Source of the DNA: Sycobia sp. Sy_11
Lineage: Eukaryota > Arthropoda > Insecta > Hymenoptera > Epichrysomallidae
NCBI GenBank assembly: GCA_018907035.1
Contig: JACCIC010000001.1
Location: 5,635,001-5,699,000 of the forward strand
DNA: 64,000 bases
Direction: 5' to 3'
The notes below the pieces were generated by a model that was not told the DNA's origin, made no database searches, and was given only the letters and a program-made list of their open reading frames with translations. A program made the position numbers and the translations under genes. Shown here one piece after another: positions 13,201 through 22,012 of this stretch; the first letter of the stretch is position 1; every line of letters begins with the position of its first letter.

Positions 13201-16200
13201 ATTCTTAAATGTTTTAGTTTGTAATTATATGTATGTTAAGAAACGTTTATAGTATTTAATTTAAAATTCTTATGAATTCAATATATGTATTTATAACTTG
13301 TATTTTATAAGATTATCGTAATTCGGTTGAGTATTTATGTAGAATGAAATTTAATAGTTTAAAGTATAATTGTAATCGAGAACTAATGCGATAACAATAA
13401 AAACTTTGGATAACATTTCTCACATAATGATATATAGACTCGATATAGTATATATTTTAAATAAAAAAAATAGTTTCTCTGTATCGTCATATCGAATCCC
13501 ATATAGAAAAGGGAAATGTAACGTGATCTCTCGGACTCTTAAACTTCGGACAAAGCGGCTTCGCGTGCGTCAGCAATTCACTGAATTATAATGTTAAACT
13601 ATTGTACAGCAGAGATTGGAAATTTACAGATATTCGTATTAAAATAGTAAGTTCACGAAAAATTACTTCGTAATTTTCTATTATGTAAGAAATAAGAATC
13701 ATAGTTACTAATATTATATAATAGTTTATAGAAACGATCGCGAGCGAACTCTCGCTATAAGCCCAACTATATGTACACATAAGGTACATGTTTGATCCGT
13801 GCCGTGACGGGAAAACCGAAGATTTTGCCTTAAAAATAGCTTGTATACGGAATCACATATAAGGTGCACGAATACTTGCTATGGGAAAATCTTGAGGTTT
13901 TCAAAAGAGGTAAACAGGTTATGCTTCCTAAAAGCAATGATCCGTGCTGTGACGGGAGCTTCCCAATATTTTCGTTAAAAAAGCTATTTTACGGACTTAT
14001 ATTGAGATAGGTCGTATTCTAGCTTTGAGAAAATGTTGGGAAGTTCGAAATCAGGTGACGTGTTCGGTTTGCCACCTCGGGCTCTCCGACCGTCAGGCTG
14101 CACGAGAGTTTAGGCTGCGTTCGGCGAGTGAGGCTTATCGTTCGAAATTTGACCCCATTGAGAGGGGAGTAGAGTTTATAAAAGCGCAGTATGAGCGGTC
14201 GGACATTCATTCTTTTTCTGATCTCTGCTTAGCAAGTTCTTGTTTATCATATTTTATTTAATTAAAGTCCATTTTTGAATTTAAATATATTCTGTTATTT
14301 TCTATTTGTTATAAACAAACCGCCCAGCGTATTGTCCAAGTACAAAGAGTATCGCGCGACTTCTCTCTTATCCGTGAGCTAATAAGTTTTATTTCCGTTA
14401 GGCGGCCATTCTGCACCGCCGTCAATTTTTAAACGCCACGGGCTTCATTGATATCTCGGTCTAACGGGATGCGTGAAAAGTTAAGCCTTTGGTTACTATT
14501 ATTATGAAGTATAGATTAATCAAAACAGTAATGCCAACGAAAATTTAACGGCGATTTATGCACACTAAATAATACTATTGAATGGATAAGTACTATAATA
14601 AGATAAGAAGTATAAAATAAAATAATTATAAATATAGAATGAAATAATTAGAAATATAGACTAAATTGAAGTATACAGCTAAAAAATAGGATAAATTGAA
14701 CAGAAAATATACATTTAACGCAACATATGACTTCAACACCTCACTCGGACGAATATTCTCACCCGGAGCACGAAAAAATTTTTCGTAATATCCGAACTAC
14801 AGGTCGCGAGTTCAAATGTGGGTGCATGCAAGGGTGTAGAAGAAGATAAATAAAAACATCAATTATTAAACTTATTTTCTTTATTAATTTATCCGCGAGG
14901 CATTAAAAAACCTCCACTTAGTGAGTGGAGGAAAAAGCCAAAACTTTTACGAACTTTACGAATTTTTAGAACACAATCAGTTTACACACGCAATCTGTAT
15001 ACATGTCGGCCGACTTACTTAGTATTTTATCTTATCTTTCACACTTACTATATAGCGCACTATACATACATTAATTGACAGAATGGAAATATCTACCGCA
15101 GTGTATAACGCCACGAGTAGTAGTCGCACGGCAGTTGAGGTCGAAAAGGGGAAGCAATATATCGTGATTTCCTGCTGCTCCGTGTAACGGCCCTGGCGTG
15201 TCAGAAATGGGTGCAGCCCTCACCAAGAAGACGGCTACTGGATACGGAAAATTCCTCGGAGACTCGGCACGCGCAATCTAAATAGAGCTAAATCCTGTCC
15301 CACAGGTTGGCCTGTCAATTCGCACCACAGAAACTTATATAAAATATAGGCATAACAAATATAATTTCTATTTTACTACTAATCACACAGTATACAATAA
15401 TAATTGATACGCAGAAGGAATAGGCGAGGACCGCGAGGATAACGATTTTTCCGAGACTTGAAAACAGAATGAATAAATTTAGGCCTACTCGTCGCCCGAG
15501 GGCACGGAAAGGGAGGGGAGTACCTGGAGCCAGAGCGGTATGCTTTGCGCGGAAGGCAGCATGCGCTCCAAGTTTACTCGTCAGTTCTCATGCTCATTAT
15601 ACTTCGTGCGGGGAGGAATGCAAGTATGCGCCACGTGCACTCTCAGACCGCGCTCCTCTGAGATCGTAAATCAAGGGATTAAAAGAAGACCCAATAGTGC
15701 CGTATTCGATTTCGCTGCAACCTGTTTCCCATTCCGTCGCATCAGCTGATAATATTCGCTAATAATCGCTAATATCAAATAATAATCGCTTCTTACAGCT
15801 GATAATAATTAACACGAGTATGTGAATTTCCTTAGGCGCTTACAGAACAAGCCCAGTAATTAACATTTTAAGTGAAACAGACATGTTTCCACTATATCTA
15901 AGACAAAAGATACTCACCTTAAAATATGCAATACGATTATTATGTTCGCCTATGAATCAAGCCCATTATATCATAAATCAAAAGGTAGATGCCAACAAAG
16001 GCGAAGACCAAAATAAATATCTATCATTCAAAACAAAATTAAATATATACTTGAAGGAAATTAACATACAATTCCCAAAAGAGATACCTGAAAATATTAA
16101 TGATAGCAATAAACTGAAAGATAAATACTACACATTAATTAAAACGCAAGCAAAAGAAATGTGGTCACAACTGTGGAAAGAGAAATCAAATACCATACAA

Positions 16201-19052
16201 CTTTCAAAAATTAAATCAGAGATATCTGGAAAAATTCAGCCATCAATTTTCCAAGAACGGACGAAGTATTAATCAACAGATTACGTATAGGATACAATTA
16301 AGATACCAACATTTAATCAACAAAGACAAAAAAGTGAACGTAAGAAATGCAAGAAAGTAGTCGATATGGAACATATTTTACTAGAGTACTCAACATATAA
16401 ACACGAGAGAAACAAACACAAACTCAGTGCAGATTTCAAACATATACTAAACGTCACAGAACAATGCAAAAACAAAAATTTATAAATGCTACCTATTTTA
16501 GAGCAAAAACGGAATATAGTAATGTATACCACGCGTGAAATACTAATTTAACCGTCCAAAATTAAATGAACATAACATTATTGTAAATTATTATTGTAAC
16601 TATATATATTATAAGGATGTCACATATGAATATTATATATTTAACTGTATATAATCCATAAAACTATAGTCGCTAATACCTATACAAGATGATGCGACAT
16701 AAAATAAATAAATAAAAAAAGCATATATGTTATTAAATTGATAATACGATATATTTTAACTTTGAGTAGAAAAATAATAAAAATCATATAAATTACATAA
16801 ATGAAGATCAATACAGAAGGTTACTACTTTTCTGTTAAATCCAGAGTCGCGAGTCATTTCAAAATTTTGTTCATTTAAATGTCTGTTTGCCTGTGTGTAT
16901 TAAACACATCTTGGAAAATATACACAACATAATTCTATAATTTATTTTTATTCATTCTAGATGCAACTTTGGTAATGGAAAAAATTATAGGTGCATATCC
17001 CGCACAACAAATGAACTTTAAATATCATGCTGCAATAGTAGGCAAATATAACACTCAATACCATCGTTTTTTACAATGTAGTTCTGGAATTATTAGTGAC
17101 TTTTTACTAATAGCTGACGCCGAATGTTTTATGGCTACGTCTGATACATTAAAAAAGTTTACATTTTATGCAGTCGTTGGCGTGGATGTGTTGAGAACAC
17201 AAAAAAATCTTAAATTAATCGAAACAATCTATCTGTATGAACTGGATAATCTTGATTTCACGTACAAATTAGCAATAAGTAAGGTAAAAAACACAATAAT
17301 ACCAGTAATATTAATGAAAATAACAATATTAATAAAAATAATAGCAAAAATAGTAATAACAGAGATTTTATTATTTCAGTTGGAAGAGAGTTTGTATATT
17401 AATGCTAACAATTATTTACAAGCTCTGCAAGTAGCGGAAACATTTGAACGCTTTCACGGAAGGACAGGAATCGTTTCTGGATTTGGAATGAATACATATG
17501 AAGAGTTCAATGAAAATCTTTCAGGATCTACAATGATACGTTATTCTTCAGAGCTTACTAGAAGACTGACACAAGCAGAAGTTTATATCGTTAGAGATGA
17601 AAATTTCGGAGAATTATATAATAGTACTGGTTCTGTTGAATCCAATTGCCGTACAAAAATGCATCCTTTAACTGAACTTTGTGGTAGGATACTACCAGAT
17701 GAACTATATGAACACCGAGGGATTTGTACGGTAAGTCTATTGGGGATACAATAAATAATCAAAACATATTAATGAAATTGAACGAGTACGGTACTTATGG
17801 AACTGAAACGAGTACGGTAATTATAAAAACCAAAGTCACAAATTTATTAATAATTATTTTGAAATCGAATATTTTTTTATATCCGGGTTAACATCCCTAA
17901 TTACTTGCGTACTAGCGAGTATTAATAAAATTGTTTAAGAATATGTGGATTTCCAACTAGACTGAATTTCAACGGGAACCGAGTTCAAACTGTAGATAGT
18001 TGAAACGTTCGGATATCATGTTCGAATAGATTCAATTCTGAACTTCGAATTCTACTAACTTGATCATTAAGGCTCTTCAATTTAAGGCTCTTCAATTCAA
18101 TATTCTGTTATTAAACGATTCGAATAGTCTCAATTGACCGAATATTCAAATTATCATAACGTGCTTTTGCATTTATATATTTACAGAACTGTTAAACGGT
18201 AATCCTGTACGATCACTACGAGCAATGACGTTACCGCTCCTCTTCAGCAGGTCTAGCGTGACACGACGATTGTTCTGCGCACTTTTCGACCAAGAGTTTC
18301 TTGAATCACTCGAATCTTATTTAAGACTTGGTCGTATTAAGTACATTAAAGTACACTTAGCCGTAGTCGCTTCATTTCACTCTAATTTGCATTGCACGTA
18401 CACTTACTATGCCTGTACTTAGAGCTTGCTCTTTCCCTTCGGTTTCATGCCTTCTTCCATTGTCAGATTCGGCTACTGTTGATATATGTAGAGCGTCTCT
18501 CCCTCTCTCTCGCACATGCCTCTCATTTAGACCATCATAATAAATATATTTATAATATTCAATGAGTTCAATGACAGCTTCTCCTACGGGCATTTTTCTA
18601 TTGAAACACGTAATAACAAATTAATACCTTTTCTATTTCCAAGCTACTGTACCCTTTTTTAATAGTATAGTTAAGTTGGAGTGAGGATCAATTGTCTTAT
18701 GTTATAAAACCATATGTTTATTATGTGTGAATGCAATATATTTCTGTAGTGTTTTTGTCTATCTCGTACTAATAAATTTGTACTAATCAGCTCTTTTCAA
18801 ATTTTACAGGCCGATACTGGTTCTCCACTTGTTGTTGGTGGTAATAAACTGATAGGAATCGTTACCGAGTTCGATATAGAATGTGATGATACTCTAAATG
18901 GGTCAGTATATACGAAAGTAGGAAAGTACAAAGATTTTATTGAAGGACTAAAAACAGGAAACCATATAGTAGGTACCGTCGGTTATATGAACAATCCATT
19001 CGATCCTAAGCGTCGACCAAAAAAAAAAGGCGGTGCTTCGAGTTCAAATTAA
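3474..19052 (+). CDS. Serine protease homologue (catalytically dead S1 protein), four exons
   Basis: Proposed exons: 3474-3534, 16961-17283, 17380-17730 and 18810-19052. All junctions are GT/AG, phases match (1, 0, 0), and the total is 978 nt (325 residues plus stop). Exon 1 encodes a signal peptide (MIYYKLLFVFGLSFNF...). Exon 2 carries the activation-like start KIIGAYPAQ (normally IVGG) and the Cys42 region. The catalytic His block is IADAEC instead of TAAHC, so His is Glu. The Asp102 block reads YKLAISK, so Asp is replaced. Exon 4 starts ADTGSPLV instead of GDSGGPLV, so Ser is Thr. The disulfide cysteines of the fold (QCSSG, AEC, LCGR, GICT, IEC) are kept. The protein is therefore probably secreted, folded and non-proteolytic. 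The C-terminus is basic (KRRPKKKGG). Introns 2 and 3 are short (96 and 1079 nt); intron 1 is about 13.4 kb and full of transposons. Exon 1 is assigned by phase and signal peptide only, so a different first exon is possible. Confidence 0.75.
3535..4720. other. AT-rich intron 1 sequence, no gene
   Basis: Left part of the 13.4 kb intron. A CpG-containing patch at 4110-4260 has no recognisable coding content. Short minus-strand frames here have no family features. Confidence 0.4.
4730..4897 (-). repeat. tRNA-derived SINE
   Basis: Read on the minus strand from 4897, the sequence has a tRNA-like head. An A-box-like stretch (TGGCTCGATCGC) includes the D-stem pair GCTC/GAGC, and a B-box/T-loop (GAGTTCAAATCC) sits about 45 bases later. 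The acceptor halves do not pair well, so this is not a functional tRNA. A non-tRNA body follows to about 4730. This is the layout of a SINE with an internal RNA polymerase III promoter. The family and the 3' end are not determined. Confidence 0.55.
5230..6010 (-). pseudogene. Tc1-like transposase relic
   Basis: Minus-strand translation shows Tc1/mariner-superfamily blocks in order: a helix-turn-helix-like start (MAKGLDISYKTIRIHL), the first Asp block (FTDKCSIW), the second Asp block (LQEDNDPKHRS), the Glu block (NANLIENVWAYIK) and the C-terminal SMHRRCQAIINAGG. This is the DD34E arrangement of Tc1-like elements. Stops and frame changes break it (for example after HGLK and after AYIK), so it is dead. 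It lies in intron 1 of the serine protease homologue, in the opposite orientation. A second fragment of the same kind is at 53110-53400. Confidence 0.8.
6090..6935. other. Intron sequence with a CpG-rich patch
   Basis: 6090-6400 is unusually CpG-rich for this window and ends abruptly into AT-rich DNA. No protein or RNA family is recognised. It could be the remnant of an LTR or a regulatory patch; neither is supported further. Confidence 0.3.
6940..8900 (+). mobile_element. Mariner element with both terminal inverted repeats, coding region broken
   Basis: Ends are TTAGGTTGTCAAATATC at 6940 and its inverted match ending at 8900, flanked by TA on both sides, the expected mariner target duplication. 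The transposase starts MEFTNAEIRAIL at about 7125, then breaks off at about 7162. Catalytic blocks resume at about 7985: VTSDEKW (Asp 1), FHQDNARPH (Asp 2) and an SDYHLF block (Asp 3), the DD34D pattern. About 800 bp of unrelated sequence replaces roughly 400 bp of transposase, and stops and frameshifts follow. A second copy of the family at 25080-25915 keeps the missing N-terminal part. This copy cannot make transposase, but its ends could still be mobilised by a relative. Confidence 0.85.
7165..7523 (+). pseudogene. Foreign transposon-derived C-terminal fragment inside the mariner
   Basis: One frame reads GHTQNANESFHSTV..., then NEGYSSI, one stop, then a basic segment (RIARQNRRSNVSKDARLTR) and ends AGILYAPGVVD followed by TAA. 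The pattern 'TQN-NES ... basic tail ... YGPG' is common at the C-terminus of transposon-derived proteins annotated as uncharacterised in arthropods; I cannot name the superfamily with certainty (Mutator-like is a guess). It has only one stop. It interrupts the mariner transposase, so it arrived after or by rearrangement. Confidence 0.5.
8905..9340. other. AT-rich spacer, nothing recognised
   Basis: Between the mariner and an LTR-like repeat. No coding or RNA feature seen. Confidence 0.4.
9345..10195 (-). repeat. LTR-like dispersed repeat, copy 1
   Basis: The reverse complement matches 31020-31905 over essentially its full length, including the short pseudo-frame ending NLKTKHFP (present in both) and the block around the rare string CACCTCGGGTTCTC. 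On the minus strand a TATA-like TATAAAG lies at about 9391-9397 in a CpG-richer promoter-like zone. Two shorter or more diverged relatives lie at 13785-14260 and 47690-48310. A shared TATA position and lack of coding sequence suggest solo LTRs, possibly of the BEL/Pao type given gag remains nearby. Confidence 0.6.
10201..10252. repeat. (TA)n microsatellite
   Basis: Uninterrupted TA dinucleotide run next to the LTR-like copy. The matching copy at 31 kb also abuts a TA array. Confidence 0.9.
10255..10560. other. AT-rich spacer, nothing recognised
   Basis: No supported feature. Confidence 0.4.
10570..11520 (+). pseudogene. Non-LTR retrotransposon ORF1 (gag-like) relic
   Basis: Begins with an open stretch (DDYIYQIVKLANKEDLKAV, then RILNNGICIYFVTKNN). 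Across frameshifts it continues with blocks such as KKLSVSEIKYQ, IVSFRREIYVHPDFIENIPKSFPVVYE and a zinc knuckle FICKETGHLSKQCPLN at about 11130. The first Cys of that CCHC knuckle has become Tyr. This is the layout of ORF1 proteins of Jockey/I-type LINEs. Multiple stops and frameshifts make it inactive, and no ORF2 follows directly. It sits in intron 1 of the serine protease homologue. Confidence 0.7.
11525..11875. other. Spacer with no recognised feature
   Basis: Moderate GC. Could be flanking sequence of the BEL/Pao relic. No frame supported. Confidence 0.3.
11880..13075 (-). pseudogene. BEL/Pao LTR retrotransposon gag relic
   Basis: On the minus strand from about 13060: AHKTRTAIIAQDEADSDYY..., then RAKLPKLDLHTF, the conserved QYLKSCLTGPAADLVKDI, LILSAQLDQESRKYW, SAKDCATLASPL, and zinc-finger-like KCPLCMA and SSTGRCAKCRDRYHTLLYF. 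This order is that of BEL/Pao gag proteins. At least three frameshifts or deletions separate the blocks. No pol (protease, reverse transcriptase, integrase) is found next to it. Adjacent LTR-like repeats may belong to the same class of element. Confidence 0.8.
13090..13780. other. AT-rich intron sequence
   Basis: Nothing recognised. Short frames at 13406-13591 and 13586-13789 lack family features. Confidence 0.4.
13785..14260 (+). repeat. LTR-like dispersed repeat, copy 2
   Basis: Shares with the copies at 9345 and 31020 the repeated string GATCCGTGCCGTGACGGG (here at about 13794 and, slightly changed, at about 13942), the GAAGATTTT / AAAATCTT inverted pair and the CACCTCGGGCTCTC block. TATAAAA is at 14177-14183 followed by a GC-richer start-site-like region. 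It carries no coding capacity; the 78-residue frame on this strand is a by-product. Interpreted as a solo LTR with moderate confidence. Confidence 0.55.
14265..15850. other. Mixed spacer with a CpG-rich block
   Basis: 14265-15050 is AT-rich. 15100-15830 is CpG-richer with promoter-like composition, but short frames in it resemble no protein family. A weak B-box-like string near 14815 is not enough for a tRNA or SINE call. Confidence 0.35.
15855..16725 (+). pseudogene. 3' end of a non-LTR retrotransposon ORF2 with A-rich tail
   Basis: Opens with LRQKILTLKYAIRLLCSP and continues to EVLINRLRIGYN, then a frameshifted 'DMEHILLEYSTYKHERNK'. This linker plus the 'HILLxC...R' block is typical of the C-terminal end of Jockey/I-type ORF2 proteins. 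The segment ends in an A/T-rich tail with AATAAATAAA at about 16700-16720, as expected for target-primed insertion. It is 5' truncated and inserted in intron 1 of the serine protease homologue, 235 bp before exon 2. Confidence 0.7.
16961..17283 (+). CDS. Exon 2 of the serine protease homologue
   Basis: Acceptor ttctag at 16955-16960; donor gtaaaa at 17284. Encodes the mature N-terminus KIIGAYPAQ and the blocks around Cys42, the lost His57 (IADAEC) and the lost Asp102 (YKLAISK). Confidence 0.8.
17380..17730 (+). CDS. Exon 3 of the serine protease homologue
   Basis: Acceptor tttcag at 17374-17379; donor gtaagt at 17731. Encodes the start of the second barrel (VSGFGMNTYEEF) and the cysteines before the active-site loop, ending at GICT. 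The 96-nt intron before it has no in-frame stop, so a frame search alone reads straight through it. Confidence 0.8.
17731..18809 (+). other. Intron 3 of the serine protease homologue
   Basis: 1079 nt bounded by gtaagt and tttacag. It contains a CpG-richer patch at 18190-18520 whose short open frames have no family features. Confidence 0.7.
18810..19052 (+). CDS. Exon 4 of the serine protease homologue
   Basis: Acceptor tttacag ends at 18809; phase 0; stop TAA at 19050-19052. Starts ADTGSPLVVGGNKLIGIV and is closely similar in protein sequence to the paralogous exon at 1354-1587. Confidence 0.85.
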   Translation, partial: ADTGSPLVVGGNKLIGIVTEFDIECDDTLNGSVYTKVGKYKDFIEGLKTGNHIVGTVGYMNNPFDPKRRPKKKGGASSSN

Positions 19053-19620
19053 TGTAATTATACACCGTCTATTGAAATTTGTAACATACGCTCAAATAAA
19101 TATTATTCATAAATATTTTTATTATATCAACAAGCATATTCGCGCTCTGAAGGCAAGTGTGACTAATTGACTAAGTGTGAATATTCCTACTAGCATCTCC
19201 CATTTCACTTTCGTTCGAATTAATAATTTAACCAATCTATTAAACAATTCAATACTATATATGTAAAAATATTCTATGTGCAAATCTATATTCCTACAAA
19301 TAACTTTTCGGACAGTAGAATACGGCGTCCAGGTATCTCGGAACGACTTCTATGGAAAGATACGTGTTTGGATAGTAGAACAGACTGTCAAGGCGTCTTG
19401 GATGACTTCTGCGGAGAGTTTTTTATTTTATCACTCAACAACTGGACATCGTATTCTATTACCCGAACATAAAATTACAATATTTTTTCTGTAGATGTCG
19501 TATGTATCATATATATATATATATACATCATACATACGACTTTATTTAAAACAGTCAATATTCAACATATTTGTACTTATGTCGACTGTTAACTGAATTA
19601 AATTAATAAATAAATAATAA
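19053..19620. other. 3' flank of the serine protease homologue
   Basis: AATAAA occurs at about 19096-19101, some 45 nt after the stop codon, and is a plausible polyadenylation signal. A near-perfect palindrome around TA repeats (GTCGTATGTAT ... ATACATACGAC) lies at 19497-19541. No gene is seen. Confidence 0.5.
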
Positions 19621-19621
19621 A

Positions 19622-19926
19622 TTTTGTCGGTCTTACAGACTTTATAATATAATAGATTAACTAAAATAATGACAGTGAGATTGTTCCTTTTTATAGTCAC
19701 CCCTATTATTTTATTTTATTCTTAATGTTATTTACATTTTTAATTTTTAATTTTTAATCTAATTTATTGTAGTAATAATTTCTATTACAGATTCTTCGAG
19801 GGTGACTATCAGCAATGACAGTCTGACTGTCTTTGGTTTAGTTTATATATAAATTATATGTAAATTCTATATTATAAAATAAATAATAAGGTATTATATT
19901 ATAAAGACTGTAAGACCGATAAAAAT
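19622..19926. repeat. Inverted fragment pair of the Penelope-element 3' end
   Basis: The string GTCGGTCTTACAGACTTTATAATATAATA (about 19626-19653, here quoted only by its ends GTCGGTCTTACAG and TAATATAATA) recurs inverted at about 19892-19918. The same terminal string follows the stop of the Penelope relic at 34.7 kb and also appears near 20460 and 20930. The pair therefore looks like two end fragments of Penelope-like elements in opposite orientation around about 240 bp. Confidence 0.5.
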
Positions 19927-20587
19927 ATTTATTAATTTAATGAAAATAGTGCTTTTATAACTAAGTTATTGACAAAATTCACATTTTTCATTCTAAAATT
20001 TTTGCAATTATAGTCATGATAGTTGATTCCGTTTTTAATATCTACTAACTACTGATAAAGATTAGATTCGTTTAATAGTTTTTGTCAAATCTGAATTGTA
20101 CTAATTAAATAATAAATAAAGTAATTATATAGTGATTATGTAGTCAATTTCGTTTCATTATTTTTACAAAATCGTATTATCTAAATGATATTTGTATAAT
20201 ATAATAAACTAAATGATAATTGTCTTTGAACTTACTTTCTACTAGAGTATAAAATAAGGTAAATATAGTGTATTCTAATTCCTTCTCATTTGAAACCTCT
20301 TCTCTTTAATGTATTACATTTATATAAATGTATATAAGATCTTGTAATGATTATTTTAGTGATAGTACCAATGGGATCCACTTCTTTATCAAATAGTAAA
20401 AATATAATAATCACAACGGTATTAAAATGACATTTCAGAAATATTAATAAATATTTTCATTGGTCTTACAATCCAATTGAATCAATCGAAAATAATACGT
20501 AATAATACCAATATATATTTATAATAATATTAATACATCAATATATAAAAATAATAAAAATGAAAATAAAATTAAAAATTATACTAA

Positions 20588-20915
20588 CAGTCAGACTGCC
20601 CATGTAGACAGTCACCCCCGTAGACTAATCTGAAAATAAAATATTAGCTGAAAAAATTTTTTGTTAGTAAAGTGCGATCTGACTCCCCACTACCCTTACC
20701 TAGTTGAAGACGTATTCCAATGTTTCAAGCTCGCTACGGCTCCTCACCAGGGACTAAACTGAATCTTATATTCTAATCTATATATACTATAAATTAAATT
20801 TAAATTCCCCCTCCACACAAATTGTTCAAAACCAATCAATTTAATAAGGAATGATAAATGTTGTCCAATTTACTAGATTCTAACATTAAATTCACATTAA
20901 TTAATAAATATTTTT
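20588..20915 (-). repeat. Penelope-like element terminal direct repeat, distal copy
   Basis: Closely repeats 21083-21412 in the same orientation: the blocks GTAGACTAATCTGAAAATAA, TAGCTGAAAAAATT, GAGCTCGCTACGGCTCCTC-type and TTCCCCCTC align in order. It ends just inside the coding end of the endonuclease domain. Tandem partial copies (pseudo-LTRs) of this type are characteristic of Penelope-like elements. It contains the degraded hammerhead at 20715-20754. Confidence 0.75.
20715..20754 (-). ncRNA. Degraded hammerhead ribozyme (Penelope pseudo-LTR)
   Basis: Same position in the repeat as the intact motif at 21211-21250. On the minus strand the invariant CUGAUGA box reads CUGGUGA (A6 to G), stem II has lost one pair (GAGC with GCUU), and the closing stem I is weakened (GUCC against GGAA). 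The GAAA box is kept. Probably inactive, because A6 is a core residue. Confidence 0.6.
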
Positions 20916-21210
20916 TCTTGGTCTTACAGTCCAATCAATTCAATCTAAAAATAAAATAAAAATAAAAATAGAAATAAAAATAAAAATAAAAAATAATAAA
21001 AAAAAAAGAAAAACAAAAAAAAAAAATAAAATAAAACTTAAAAATAAAAATTAAATTAAAAATTAAATTAAAATTATAATGATAGTCAGACTGTCCTTGT
21101 TTACATTCACCCCCGTAGACTAATCTGAAAATAAAATATTAGCTGAAAAAATTCTTTGTTAGGAAAGTGCAGTCTGACTGTCCCCAACACCCTTAACTAA
21201 TTGAAGACTT

Positions 21211-21250
21211 GTCCAACGTTTCGAGCTCGCTACGGCTCCTCATCAGGGAC
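21211..21250 (-). ncRNA. Hammerhead ribozyme, type I minimal (Penelope pseudo-LTR)
   Basis: Forty bases on the minus strand contain every core element in order: GUCC, CUGAUGA, a stem II of GAGC...GCUC around an 8-nt loop, GAAA, C-G-U, a cleavable U, and GGAC. GUCC pairs perfectly with GGAC to form stem I. Stem III is only two pairs with no loop, the form described for Penelope-element hammerheads, which are thought to act better as dimers. Predicted cleavage is after the U preceding GGAC. The role inferred from the family is processing of tandem transcripts in retrotransposition. Confidence 0.8.
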
Positions 21251-21351
21251 TAATCTAAACCTTATATTCTAATCTATATATACCCATCCCCACCACCAAA
21301 TTTAGTAAATTAAATAGAAATTCCCCCTCTATACAAATTGTCCAAAACCAA

Positions 21352-21723
21352 TCAATTTAATAAGGAATGATAAACACTGTCCAATCTACCAGACTCTAAC
21401 ATTAAATTCACATTATTTCGATTCCTGGAAATGTGAATACTTTCAAGACTCTCCCGTTTATACTTATTATTAATACCATGTTCCAAAATATCCACAATCA
21501 CAAAATCAAAAGAATGTAAAAACTTTAAACAATGCTCTTTTAAACCAGAAGTAAGATGTGAGCTACGTAAACTATATTTATGCTCATAAATTCTCTTTTT
21601 TAAATATCTACCTGTTTGTCCAATATAGTATTTATCACAATCCATGCAATTAATCTTGTAAACAACTCCTGATTTTAAGCATAAATCATCCTTATCTTTG
21701 CAATTATTAAACAATCCACTCAA
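21352..21723 (-). CDS. Penelope-like element: GIY-YIG endonuclease domain
   Basis: Contains SGVVYKINCMDCDKYYIGQT followed by a GRYLKKRIYEHK block: the GIY-YIG signature (here VYKI / YYIGQTG), the conserved Arg and the Cys pair typical of the Penelope version. It ends NLMLESGRLDSVYHSLLN. The domain cuts target DNA to prime reverse transcription. It is fused upstream to the reverse transcriptase in intact elements; here a frameshift near 21760 separates them. Confidence 0.85.
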   Translation of the reverse strand: MSGLFNNCKDKDDLCLKSGVVYKINCMDCDKYYIGQTGRYLKKRIYEHKYSLRSSHLTSGLKEHCLKFLHSFDFVIVDILEHGINNKYKRESLESIHISRNRNNVNLMLESGRLDSVYHSLLN

Positions 21724-21986
21724 ATTATTGCTATTTTTAAAGAAAATTTGAATGTTATATTTCCGAAATTTCTTTTTATTCTTTCAGACAATCCTCGAAC
21801 ATATGGCAAGACAATAATTTTGCCTCCGTTAACATCAATTCCTGCACTATGTCTATTTTCGGTATTATAAATGTCAAACAATCTCTCAGCAATTAATCTA
21901 TTAATAAATTGAATTAGATAACCATTATTAATGAAAGTCTCTCTTACTATCTGTAAATTATTTTGTGTAAAATCTTTATGAAACAA
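21720..21986 (-). CDS. Penelope-like element: linker between reverse transcriptase and endonuclease
   Basis: Reads KDFTQNNLQIVRETFINNGY and later GGKIIVLPYVRGLSERIKRN, the conserved 'LPYV.GLSE.I' linker of Penelope proteins. It is separated by frameshifts from the reverse transcriptase and the endonuclease. A second copy of this segment lies at 23620-23930. Confidence 0.8.
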   Translation of the reverse strand: MFHKDFTQNNLQIVRETFINNGYLIQFINRLIAERLFDIYNTENRHSAGIDVNGGKIIVLPYVRGLSERIKRNFGNITFKFSLKIAII

Positions 21987-22012
21987 TTTAATTGCTCTGT
22001 CAATGACACCTT

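Noticed and set aside
14780..14840. tRNA-like B box (GAGTTCAAATG)
   Set aside because: No matching A box at proper spacing and no cloverleaf; could be a remnant but not supportable.
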